Positions 17,113 through 23,613 of a stretch of DNA of 38,290 nt are shown here, one piece after another. The position numbers were made by a program, and so were the translations under genes. The stretch covers positions 1-38,290 of the forward strand of contig CANQLD010000007.1 in NCBI GenBank assembly GCA_947624625.1, in the 5' to 3' direction. The first letter of the stretch is position 1, and every line of letters begins with the position of its first letter. The stretch is from an uncultured Clostridia bacterium. GTDB lineage: Bacteria; Bacillota; Clostridia; TANB77; CAG-465. The notes beneath the pieces are model-generated. The model searched no databases. It was given only the letters and a program-made list of their open reading frames with translations, and was not told where the DNA came from.

Positions 17113-17134
17113 GAATTCCTAGGATCTTTTTCTA
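17104..17134 (+). terminator. Terminator overlapping the stop codon of the 120-residue gene
   Basis: A stem GGTCCTAGG/CCTAGGATC with one G-T wobble and an AATT loop, followed by TTTTTCT. The TAG stop is inside the 5' arm. Confidence 0.85.
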
Positions 17135-17614
17135 TTCTTCTTGCCAATCTTCCATATCGTCAGGGCTTTCTTCTTGTTTTTCTTTTTGATTTTTTTGCGT
17201 ATTTTTTAATGCTTTTTCAGAACTTTCTACCTTTTTGCTAATAAGGTTATTTGCTTTTTCTACTACATCTGGTACAAGTTCTATTAGTTTATCAACTGGG
17301 CTTGAACCATTTAAGGTCATAAGCTTAGTTGTTCCATCTTTTACGACTAAAAAAGCCATAGGAGATATATGAACTCCCGCTCCACTTCCTCCACCAAAAG
17401 GAAGTTTAGCAGTTTCAGAAAATTTATTTAATTTATTTGTATTAAACTCACTACCACCAGCTGCAAAGCCAAAACATACTTTAGATACTGGTATTATAAC
17501 CGTGCCATCTGGTGCTGTGAGCATATCTCCTACAATTGTGTTTACATCAACCATATTTTCTAATGAAGTCATAGCTGTCATCATTAAGCTTTCTATTGGA
17601 TGTTGTTTTTCCAT
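17132..17614 (-). CDS. ytfJ: Spore protein YtfJ (GerW family)
   Basis: A 160-residue member of the GerW/YtfJ family, spore-associated proteins needed for normal germination in Bacillus. Family features: an N-terminal HPIESLMMTAMTSLENMVDV block, VGDMLTAPDGTVIIPVSKV, then the glycine-rich FGFAAGGSEF and LPFGGGSGAGVHISPMAFLVV. The last 35 residues are charged and Gln/Glu rich. AAAGGTGG lies 11 bases before the ATG. The start overlaps the end of ytfI by 68 bases in another frame, so the two are probably translationally coupled, as in the Bacillus ytfI-ytfJ pair. Confidence 0.95.
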   Translation of the reverse strand: MEKQHPIESLMMTAMTSLENMVDVNTIVGDMLTAPDGTVIIPVSKVCFGFAAGGSEFNTNKLNKFSETAKLPFGGGSGAGVHISPMAFLVVKDGTTKLMTLNGSSPVDKLIELVPDVVEKANNLISKKVESSEKALKNTQKNQKEKQEESPDDMEDWQEE

Positions 17615-18212
17615 TTTTCTTTACCACCTTTCTAACCCTCATAATTATTTTTGCAATTATACAAATAGTATTTACTAAATTAAGTCTAATTATACTATAT
17701 ACATCAATACTTAATATTTTATTTGAGATATATGTCTCATATCTTACTTTATCTAAGTTCATTTTATCTACATTTTTTGCTAAATACATATTAATAACTG
17801 CATTTAAAATTGATATCACATATACATTTAGCAATTCGTTTCTTAAATTTACTGAAAAATTTAAATCAAGCTTTTGTATAAATATACTCTTGCCTATTTT
17901 TTTTATTTCATCTTTTTTTAGAATAACTTCATCAATTTTTTGAAAATTTAGAAAGTCTAGCAAAAACTTGTATATAACTCCTAAAATTTTTTTGGTTTTT
18001 CCTGCTTCTTGTACATTAATTATTTTTATCTTTTTTATTTTTACAAAATAAAGAAGATAAATTTCAACATAATTTAAAGTTTTTAATTCTTCATTTTCTT
18101 TTTCTTTGCTAAAATCAGTATTTACACTATATTTAAGTTTGACTCTTGCCGGTACTAATAGTATAATTAAAAAGAGAAATAATATAAAAAATAAAATATA
18201 TGCTACTATCAT
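17547..18212 (-). CDS. ytfI: DUF2953 membrane protein (YtfI-like)
   Basis: One N-terminal transmembrane segment (LFFILFLFLIILLVP), then a domain of about 170 residues rich in Lys, Ile and Leu with a hydrophobic helix near the C-terminus. It matches the layout of DUF2953, whose Bacillus member YtfI is encoded next to ytfJ; position supports the call more than motifs do. The ORF track begins at 18239, but the ATG at 18212 has AGGTG six bases upstream, giving 221 residues (MIVAYILFF). It is divergent from the Spo0A-C gene across 156 bases. Confidence 0.8.
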   Translation of the reverse strand: MIVAYILFFILFLFLIILLVPARVKLKYSVNTDFSKEKENEELKTLNYVEIYLLYFVKIKKIKIINVQEAGKTKKILGVIYKFLLDFLNFQKIDEVILKKDEIKKIGKSIFIQKLDLNFSVNLRNELLNVYVISILNAVINMYLAKNVDKMNLDKVRYETYISNKILSIDVYSIIRLNLVNTICIIAKIIMRVRKVVKKNGKTTSNRKLNDDSYDFIRKYG

Positions 18213-18281
18213 TTTTTCACCTATTAGTATTATTAGCAAAAATATCTAATATAAACATCAAATGTGTGTTTTTAAAGAACA

Positions 18282-18310
18282 TTTTACAATATATGTTGTA
18301 TTTTGTAAAA
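18282..18310. promoter_or_regulatory. Inverted repeat over the -35 of the Spo0A-C gene (possible operator)
   Basis: TTTTACAA (18282-18289) and TTGTAAAA (18303-18310) are exact inverted arms with centres 21 bases apart, two helical turns. They flank and cover the -35 at 18296-18301. This geometry suits a dimeric repressor. It does not match the 0A box (TGTCGAA). Confidence 0.45.
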
Positions 18311-18324
18311 ACTTGTTATATAAT
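18296..18324 (+). promoter_or_regulatory. Sigma-A promoter of the Spo0A-C gene
   Basis: TTGTAT and TATAAT are separated by 17 bases, 45 bases before the ATG at 18369. Confidence 0.6.
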
Positions 18325-18368
18325 ACACTTATAGAGTGAACATCCAATTTGAAAGGAAGGATTATATT

Positions 18369-18812
18369 ATGACAAAAAGAAGGAATATATCCAATATTTT
18401 AGAAGCTCTTCCAGAGGAAGTGTCTGAATATATAATTAATACACCAATTGAACTTGCTTTTAATAATTTAGTTGATATTGAAACTAGAGTCGAGTTTTTG
18501 CTTCCTTTTCTTGGAGTACCAACTAGCTTAAAAGCATATGAATATATAAAATATGCATTAATTGAAGTATGCAAAGATGAAGATAGAATACAAAATATAA
18601 CTACTGGATTATACCAAGAGATTTCAGATAAATATGGTAGTACACCAAGTAGAGTAGAAAGAGCTATGAGGCACGCAATAGATATAACATTTACTAGAAT
18701 GGACGATACTGTTAGTATGTGGCTTTTTGGATATAGTGTAATACCCAAAAAAGGTAGATGTAGTAATTCTGAATTTATTGCAAGACTTGCAAGATTGCTT
18801 ACTAAGTTTTGA
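18369..18812 (+). CDS. Stand-alone Spo0A C-terminal DNA-binding domain protein
   Basis: 147 residues. From about residue 25 to the end it follows the effector domain of Spo0A, the master sporulation regulator. LPFLGVPTSLKAYEYIKYAL matches the first helices and YGSTPSRVERAMRHAID the recognition-helix block (Spo0A: TASRVERAIRHAIE). WLFGYSVIP and SNSEFIARLARLL match the C-terminal part. The receiver domain with the phosphorylated Asp is absent and there is no room for it upstream. Spo0A normally needs receiver phosphorylation to dimerise, so this protein must be controlled otherwise or act as a competitor or constitutive regulator. The ATG at 18369 has GAAAGGAAGG upstream; the track's GTG start at 18336 overlaps that site and is rejected. 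It is divergent from ytfI-ytfJ. Confidence 0.93.
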   Translation: MTKRRNISNILEALPEEVSEYIINTPIELAFNNLVDIETRVEFLLPFLGVPTSLKAYEYIKYALIEVCKDEDRIQNITTGLYQEISDKYGSTPSRVERAMRHAIDITFTRMDDTVSMWLFGYSVIPKKGRCSNSEFIARLARLLTKF

Positions 18813-18821
18813 TAATATACA

Positions 18822-18856
18822 AAAAACTCTAGTTTAATTTTAACTAGAGTTTTTTT
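18822..18856. terminator. Bidirectional terminator, Spo0A-C gene and P-type ATPase
   Basis: A 14-bp stem AAAAAACTCTAGTT/AACTAGAGTTTTTT with a seven-base loop and T runs on both strands sits between convergent genes. Confidence 0.92.
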
Positions 18857-18858
18857 CC

Positions 18859-20709
18859 TTATTTATATGAAAATATTCTAATTGAATTAAGTATTGTAAT
18901 TAGTGCTACACCAACATCTGCAAAGATTGCAAGCCACATAGAAATAGATAAGAAGCCACTTAAACATAATAACAAAACTTTAACTACTATTGCAAAAATG
19001 ATATTTTCTTCTATAACTTTTTTTGTTTTTTTAGCTATTTTTATAGCATCTACTAATTTAGAAGGTTCGTCAGACATTATAACAATATCAGAAGTTTCAA
19101 TTGCAATATCTGAACCTTTTCCCATTGCTATTCCTATATCTGCAAGTGAAAGTACAGGAGAATCATTAATTCCATCACCTAAATATGCTATTTTATCATT
19201 GCCGTTTTCTTTTTTTATTTCATTAAATATATTTACTTTTTCTTCAGGCAATAATTTAGCATATACTTTGTCAATATTTATTTTTTTAGCAATATCATTT
19301 GCTATATCTTCATTATCTCCTGTTAACATTATAGTTTGCTTTATTCCAAGTTTTTTTAGATTTGCAACTATATTTAAAGAATCTTCTTTTAATTTATCAG
19401 ATAATATTAAATAACCTTCACAAATATTATTTATTGCTAAATAGATAACTGTTCCAACTTCTTTTACCTCAGGTGTTTTAATATTATTTTCTTGCATTAA
19501 TTTGTAATTACCACAATATATTTCACCTTGTTTAGTTTTAGCTTTTATTCCCTTTCCTGCTATTTCCTCGTGCGAAACTATTTCATTTGTATCTATCTTA
19601 CCGCTATAATAATTTAAAACTGACTTTGCTATATAATGATTTGAAAAACTTTCACAAATTGCAATTTTTTCTATAATTTCATCTTCTTTTAAATTACCAT
19701 AAGAATTAGTCTTTGTAACTTCAAACATCCCTTTTGTAAGTGTGCCAGTTTTATCAAATACTATCTCTTTTATTTCAGTTAAAATGTCTATATACTTACT
19801 TCCTTTTACAAGTATTCCTTTTTTTGAACTCGCACCAATACCAACAAAAAAGCCAAGTGGAATAGATATTACAAGTGCACAAGGACAAGAAATAACTAAA
19901 AATGTAAATGCTTTATGCAAGGCAACATTTAATGAAATATTAGCAAAAACAGGTAAAACGGCAATAAAGATTGCTATTAAAATTACAATTGGAGTATAAA
20001 TTTTAGCAAATCTTGTTATAAATCTTTCTGTATCAGATTTCTTTTTATTTGCAGATTCAATTAATTCTATTATTCTTGAAACAGTTGAATTTTCAAAGGT
20101 TTTTGTTACTTTTGCTTCAATTACAGCACCAATATTTATTGAGCCTGATAGAACTTGGTCATTTTTTTTAAGTGATATAGGTTTGCTTTCACCATTTAAT
20201 GCTGACATATCAAATTCGCACTCATCACTTAGCAAAACACTATCTACAGGTACTTTTTCCCCTGTTTTTACTATTATAACATCCCCTACTTTAAGTTCTT
20301 CTGGTTTAATAGTTTTTACTTCGTTTCCTCTTTTTATATTTGCAATATTTGCTCTAATATCAATAGCAGACGATATCTTTTTTTTAGATTTGTCTACTGC
20401 CATATCTTGCAAGAATTCTCCAATTTTGTATAGCAAAATAACTGCTATTGCCTCTATATATTCATTAATTGCAAATGCACCTATTGTAGCTACTACCATC
20501 AAAAAGTTTTCATCAAACATATCTTTTTTAAATAGTTTTTTTATAGCTTTTACTAAAATGTCATATCCAATTAAAAGATAACTTGCTATATACAAAATAA
20601 CTGATAGATTTTCTTGCTTTATAAATAACGCAAATAAAGCTAATATAACTCCTAAAAACACAAAAACGTAGTTCATAAAATCATTATTTTTTTCATTACT
20701 CTTGCTCAT
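18859..20709 (-). CDS. Heavy-metal P1B-type ATPase (Zn/Cd/Pb class)
   Basis: Exports divalent soft metals at the cost of ATP. The 616 residues carry the transport motif SCPCALVISIPL in TM6, the phosphorylation site FDKTGTLTKG, the hinge YLGDGINDSPVLSLADIGIAMG and an actuator loop with GE (NGESKPI). The N-terminal metal-binding HMA domain (GMxCxxC) is missing; the protein begins directly with membrane helices, a known shorter variant. The SmtB-type repressor directly upstream (one-base gap, RBS AAAGGAGG inside its end) points to zinc or cadmium rather than copper. Confidence 0.93.
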   Translation of the reverse strand: MSKSNEKNNDFMNYVFVFLGVILALFALFIKQENLSVILYIASYLLIGYDILVKAIKKLFKKDMFDENFLMVVATIGAFAINEYIEAIAVILLYKIGEFLQDMAVDKSKKKISSAIDIRANIANIKRGNEVKTIKPEELKVGDVIIVKTGEKVPVDSVLLSDECEFDMSALNGESKPISLKKNDQVLSGSINIGAVIEAKVTKTFENSTVSRIIELIESANKKKSDTERFITRFAKIYTPIVILIAIFIAVLPVFANISLNVALHKAFTFLVISCPCALVISIPLGFFVGIGASSKKGILVKGSKYIDILTEIKEIVFDKTGTLTKGMFEVTKTNSYGNLKEDEIIEKIAICESFSNHYIAKSVLNYYSGKIDTNEIVSHEEIAGKGIKAKTKQGEIYCGNYKLMQENNIKTPEVKEVGTVIYLAINNICEGYLILSDKLKEDSLNIVANLKKLGIKQTIMLTGDNEDIANDIAKKINIDKVYAKLLPEEKVNIFNEIKKENGNDKIAYLGDGINDSPVLSLADIGIAMGKGSDIAIETSDIVIMSDEPSKLVDAIKIAKKTKKVIEENIIFAIVVKVLLLCLSGFLSISMWLAIFADVGVALITILNSIRIFSYK

Positions 20710-20710
20710 A

Positions 20711-21031
20711 TTATGCCTCCTTTATATGTTCAGTTACTAAATTTAATATTTTTTCAATATGTTCATCATCTAAAGTATAATATACTTCTTTTCCTTCTTT
20801 TCTTGATTTAATAAGGCGAGCTTGTTTTAATGTTTTCAATTGATGTGATACTGCAGATTGTGTCATATCTACTTTTTCAGCCAAATGATTTACACACATT
20901 TCATTTTCCATCATACAGTACAATATTTTAATTCTTGAACTATCAGAAAACATTTTAAAAGTATCAGCAAGTTCAATTATCATATCATCAGATGGTATAT
21001 ACACTTCTTTTTTACATTTATCTTCTTTCAT
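20711..21031 (-). CDS. ArsR/SmtB family metal-responsive repressor
   Basis: A 106-residue winged-helix dimeric repressor with recognition region MTQSAVSHQLKTLKQARLI and wing RKEGKEVYYTL. The C-terminal alpha-5 helix carries D-x-H-x10-H-x2-E (DEH ... TEHIKE), the exact spacing of the SmtB zinc site. The alpha-3 region has one Cys (EMCVNHLAEKV) instead of the paired ELCVCD of CadC/ArsR, so an alpha-5 zinc sensor is most likely. It is the first gene of the operon with the P-type ATPase, and its operator overlaps the promoter at 21052-21106. Confidence 0.93.
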   Translation of the reverse strand: MKEDKCKKEVYIPSDDMIIELADTFKMFSDSSRIKILYCMMENEMCVNHLAEKVDMTQSAVSHQLKTLKQARLIKSRKEGKEVYYTLDDEHIEKILNLVTEHIKEA

Positions 21032-21051
21032 AATATTCCTCCATAAATATT

Positions 21052-21079
21052 ATATGAATAATTGTTCATATATTCATAT
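21052..21079. promoter_or_regulatory. SmtB/ArsR-type operator
   Basis: ATATGAA-N6-TTCATAT (21052-21071) matches the classic SmtB-family operator core (ATATGAACA...TTCATAT), with a further TTCATAT half-site at 21073-21079. It lies just downstream of and against the -10 box, so a bound repressor would block RNA polymerase. Confidence 0.85.
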
Positions 21080-21106
21080 AATATCATAAAAAAATTTCAA
21101 TGTCAA
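21078..21106 (-). promoter_or_regulatory. Sigma-A promoter of the metal-efflux operon
   Basis: Minus-strand TTGACA (21106-21101) and TATTAT (21083-21078) are 17 bases apart. The -10 overlaps the extra operator half-site. Confidence 0.85.
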
Positions 21107-21108
21107 CA

Positions 21109-21153
21109 AAAAAATTAGGTTTGTATCAATTATGGTACAAAACTAATTTTTTT
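21109..21153 (-). terminator. Terminator of the prepilin/BspA gene
   Basis: Arms AAAATTAGGTTTGTA and TACAAAACTAATTTT (one wobble) around a ten-base loop, followed on the minus strand by T7. It ends a few bases before the efflux-operon -35. Confidence 0.88.
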
Positions 21154-21166
21154 ACTATATATTCTA

Positions 21167-22771
21167 TTAACTTACTAGTTTTCCTTTTTTTACATTTTTT
21201 GAACCTGTTTTTATCATTTCGTCTACTAAATCTGATGTTTCAGATGTATAATTTACTATTATTTCTGCACCACTTGCTGTTGCAGCACCTCCAAACATAC
21301 CATCATATGATGTGACTTCAGCATTTCTTATAGTTATATTAGTTTTTATTTTTTGACATACCCAAAACATATTACTCATATTTGTTACACTACTTGTATC
21401 AAATCTTTCTCCCAAATTTAAACTTGTTAAATTACTACATCCATTAAACATATTATTCATATCTGTTACACTGCTTGTATCAAATTTTTCTCCTAGGTTT
21501 AAACTTGTTAGACTACTACAAGAATTAAACATATGATGCATACTTATTACATTACTTGTATCAAAGCTACTCAAATCTAAGCTTGTTAAACTACTACAGC
21601 CATTAAACATTAAATCCATATTTTCTATAGCACTTATATTAAATTTATTACTATAATTTATGCTTTTTAATTTATTACATTGTTGAAACATATGCCTCAT
21701 ATTTTTTACTTTGCTTAAATCTAAGTTACTAAAATCTAAACTTATTAAACTTCTACATCCACAAAACATCATATACATATCTGTTACACTACTTGTATTA
21801 AATTTTTTCCCTAAATTTACACTTATTAAGTTACTACATCCCCAAAACATACTATCCATATTTATTACATTTTTTGTATCTAAATTACTTAAATCTAAAT
21901 TTGTTAAACTAGCACATCCATAAAACATATGCATCATATTTGTTACATTACTTGTATCTAAATTACTTAAATCTAAACTTATTAAACTACTACATCCAGA
22001 AAACATATATAACATAGTTGTTACACTACTTGTAACAAATTTATCTCCTAGATTTAAATTTGTCAAGCTACTACAACCGTCAAACATACTATTCATAAAC
22101 ATTACATTACTTGTATCTAATACATTTATATCTATCTCTTTTGCTTTTGAAAAACCACTAAACATAGCCCTTGAATCTTTATTTGCTATTATTTTTCCAT
22201 TCCCACCTATTATTAATTCATAGCCTTCATTTCCATCATCCACTATCCAAGCCATTACTGAACCATTATTTTTTTCTGATACATCCCAAGATTTTATTGC
22301 ATCTTTTGACACCTTATTATTTGTTATTAACTTAATCTTAGTTATTTTTTTCCTATATTCTTCAGTATGAAAATCTTCATTTCCGTGATTCCACCAAACT
22401 TTTAATACAGAATCATTCGGATTTCCTATTATATAATCCATACTTTCTGCTATTTCTTGTTTTTTCTTATCTTTTCCTAAATATGCTAGTCCTACATCAA
22501 ATGCTTGTATTTCGCCTGTATAATTTTTATGCACTACACCCACATAATCTTCTTCTTTTATTTTGCTTTTATCTCCTTTGTATTTTATCATTAAGTCACC
22601 TTGTCTTATTCCATATGCATTTTTTATTTCTTGCAAATCGCTTCTAAATGTCGCCTCTTTAGCATTATCCATTGGACTATTATATATTACTGTATTTATT
22701 ATTGATGCTGCAAGTATTATTATTACTACTATTGTTATTAACATCACTATTAAACTTATTCCTTTTTTCAT
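21167..22771 (-). CDS. Prepilin-like/BspA (DUF285) repeat surface protein
   Basis: 534 residues. The N-terminus MKKGISLIVMLITIVVIIIL is a type IV prepilin-like signal (basic, Gly, then a hydrophobic helix), but the usual Glu at +5 is missing. Residues about 35-200 form a unique region. About residues 210-470 hold some ten tandem 26-27-residue BspA/DUF285 leucine-rich units, each with the core SNVTNMxxMFxGCSSLxxL. They alternate mostly between LDLSNLDT and LNLGxKFxT endings. BspA-type repeats are found on surface proteins of gut and oral anaerobes and protists and are linked to adhesion. GGAGG precedes the ATG by eight bases. The gene is preceded by the repeat-containing leader and hairpin at 22805-23025, which may make its expression phase variable. 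Confidence 0.92.
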   Translation of the reverse strand: MKKGISLIVMLITIVVIIILAASIINTVIYNSPMDNAKEATFRSDLQEIKNAYGIRQGDLMIKYKGDKSKIKEEDYVGVVHKNYTGEIQAFDVGLAYLGKDKKKQEIAESMDYIIGNPNDSVLKVWWNHGNEDFHTEEYRKKITKIKLITNNKVSKDAIKSWDVSEKNNGSVMAWIVDDGNEGYELIIGGNGKIIANKDSRAMFSGFSKAKEIDINVLDTSNVMFMNSMFDGCSSLTNLNLGDKFVTSSVTTMLYMFSGCSSLISLDLSNLDTSNVTNMMHMFYGCASLTNLDLSNLDTKNVINMDSMFWGCSNLISVNLGKKFNTSSVTDMYMMFCGCRSLISLDFSNLDLSKVKNMRHMFQQCNKLKSINYSNKFNISAIENMDLMFNGCSSLTSLDLSSFDTSNVISMHHMFNSCSSLTSLNLGEKFDTSSVTDMNNMFNGCSNLTSLNLGERFDTSSVTNMSNMFWVCQKIKTNITIRNAEVTSYDGMFGGAATASGAEIIVNYTSETSDLVDEMIKTGSKNVKKGKLVS

Positions 22772-22804
22772 ATACCTTTCCTCCTTACTTAAATTTAAAG
22801 ACGC

Positions 22805-22849
22805 AAAGCCAGTGCTAGAATATTTTACCCATATTCTAACACTGGCTTT
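22805..22849 (-). promoter_or_regulatory. 19-bp hairpin in the prepilin/BspA leader (possible attenuator)
   Basis: Arms 22805-22823 and 22831-22849 enclose a seven-base loop. On the minus strand the one imperfect position is a G-U pair, whereas on the plus strand it is a C-A mismatch, so the minus-strand RNA is the better folder. The 3' arm is followed by TTTGCGTCTTTAAATTT, an interrupted T tract typical of a weak terminator. It lies 34 bases before the gene's start. On the plus strand T6 follows the hairpin, but no plus-strand gene precedes it. Confidence 0.6.
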
Positions 22850-22873
22850 TTTAACCTATTTATTTTTTTAATA

Positions 22874-22939
22874 TTATCTAGTATGTATGTATGTATGTAT
22901 GTATGTATGTATGTATGTATGTATGTATAGTGTATTCAT
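22874..22939 (-). CDS. Leader ORF spanning the (ATAC)12 tract
   Basis: AAAGGAGTTAAAAAT precedes ATG at 22939. The frame reads MNTL, then YIHT repeats, then R and a TAA stop: 21 residues with 12 repeat units. With 13 units the frame would stop at TAG right after the tract. With 11 units it would run on (LDNIKKINRLKKPVLEYG) and stop in the loop of the hairpin at 22805-22849. The peptide itself has no recognisable function; its value is probably as a translated leader. Support is the strong RBS, the correctly spaced promoter, and conservation of both in the second cassette at the window's left edge. Confidence 0.5.
   Translation of the reverse strand: MNTLYIHTYIHTYIHTYIHTR
22881..22928. repeat. 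Tetranucleotide tract, 12 units of GTAT/ATAC
   Basis: Exactly 48 bases of perfect repeat, starting 11 bases after the leader ATG on the minus strand. Perfect tetranucleotide tracts of this length are unstable by replication slippage, and each unit gained or lost shifts the reading frame. Confidence 0.97.
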
Positions 22940-22996
22940 ATTTTTAACTCCTTTAGTTTACATATTTTATTTTGCTTTATCTTAACTTCTATGTTT

Positions 22997-23025
22997 ATTC
23001 TACTACATTTTTTCTTTTTTTACAA
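22997..23025 (-). promoter_or_regulatory. Sigma-A promoter of the prepilin/BspA leader
   Basis: Minus-strand TTGTAA (23025-23020) and TAGAAT (23002-22997) are separated by 17 bases, identical in hexamers and spacing to the copy at 110-138. It lies downstream of the terminator at 23050-23080 and so starts a new unit. Confidence 0.65.
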
Positions 23026-23049
23026 TAGCTAATAACTTTATTAATATTA

Positions 23050-23080
23050 AAAATGAGTGAAATAATTTCACCCATTTTTA
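23050..23080 (-). terminator. Terminator of the small membrane protein pair
   Basis: A stem AAAAATGAGTGAAAT/ATTTCACCCATTTTT (one mismatch) with T/A-rich flanks, 23 bases after the stop at 23103. It occupies the same place relative to the cassette as the terminator at 161-196. Confidence 0.75.
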
Positions 23081-23102
23081 ATTAAAAGCTTTTTATATTT
23101 TT

Positions 23103-23594
23103 TTAACCATATGCTGCCATTTCTACAACTACAAGTATAAACAGAAGCATAACATAAACAAATATTGGTGTAAGTACTAAAACTAGTAACTCCCATACAT
23201 ATGAAATTTTATCTCTCTTTACAGAAATCTGTATATTTCCGTCTTTTTGATATATCTCTCCATTTATTTTATCTTTATCATACGTCAAATATATTTTTTT
23301 AACATTACCATCATTATCAAAAATCCGTTGAACATTAAGTGACCTTTTTTTTAATTCGTCTACATCTATTAAGTTAATATCTTCAGTATCCTTAACAATA
23401 TTATTAATATCTGTTTCTATTCTCTTGCAATTTTCCTTATCAAATGAAATGACATTACCAAACACATTAAATTTTGCATATAGACCACAAAAAACTAACA
23501 CTACAAAAATAAAAAAAGTAACTAAAAATGTTATACAATATTTAGTGTTATTTTCTTTTATCCCTTCAACATAGCTCTTTATTATTTTAATCAT
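23103..23594 (-). CDS. Two-TM membrane protein, paralogue of its upstream neighbour
   Basis: 163 residues: a transmembrane segment at about 20-42, an outside domain of about 90 residues and a second transmembrane segment at about 132-158. Its outside domain aligns with that of the 23614 protein: IDVDELKKRSLNV with IDYSEFEKRNCKV, then a shared NV-x2-I-x-L pattern and I-x-V strands before the second helix. The two are diverged tandem duplicates. AAAGGAG precedes the ATG. No family is recognised; the position beside surface proteins and a glycosyltransferase suggests an envelope role, which is inference. Confidence 0.8.
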   Translation of the reverse strand: MIKIIKSYVEGIKENNTKYCITFLVTFFIFVVLVFCGLYAKFNVFGNVISFDKENCKRIETDINNIVKDTEDINLIDVDELKKRSLNVQRIFDNDGNVKKIYLTYDKDKINGEIYQKDGNIQISVKRDKISYVWELLVLVLTPIFVYVMLLFILVVVEMAAYG

Positions 23595-23613
23595 TTTTAT
23601 TCTCCTTTCTTCT

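Larger units (their letters stand above)
22929..23101. repeat. Duplicated cassette, second copy (pairs with 40-205)
   Basis: From the tract outward, TATAGTGTATTCATATTT, the AACTCCTTTAGTTTACATATT block, TTGCTTTATCTTAAC and TTACAATAG recur in the same order in 40-205. The two copies then diverge gradually through a terminator of the same shape. Differences are mostly single substitutions and small indels, so the copies are old paralogues still conserved at the promoter, RBS and ATG. Confidence 0.85.

Noticed and set aside
18336-18368. GTG start of the Spo0A-C ORF proposed by the ORF track.
   Set aside because: The GAAAGGAAGG ribosome site lies inside this extension and serves the ATG at 18369.
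21711-21923. Plus-strand ORFs with LLHPQN repeats (21100-21923).
   Set aside because: Antisense shadows of the BspA repeat units; the periodicity comes from the real gene.
22800-22812. GACGCAAAGCC resembles the core of the cyclic-di-GMP-I (GEMM) riboswitch, attractive beside pilin-like genes.
   Set aside because: It is on the plus strand, opposite to all nearby genes. The GCAAACC and GNRA-loop half is absent and the bases are used in the hairpin arm. Treated as coincidence or a remnant at best.
22881-22928. Possibility that the tetranucleotide tract is a CRISPR or satellite array.
   Set aside because: The unit is four bases without spacers; it is a simple-sequence tract.
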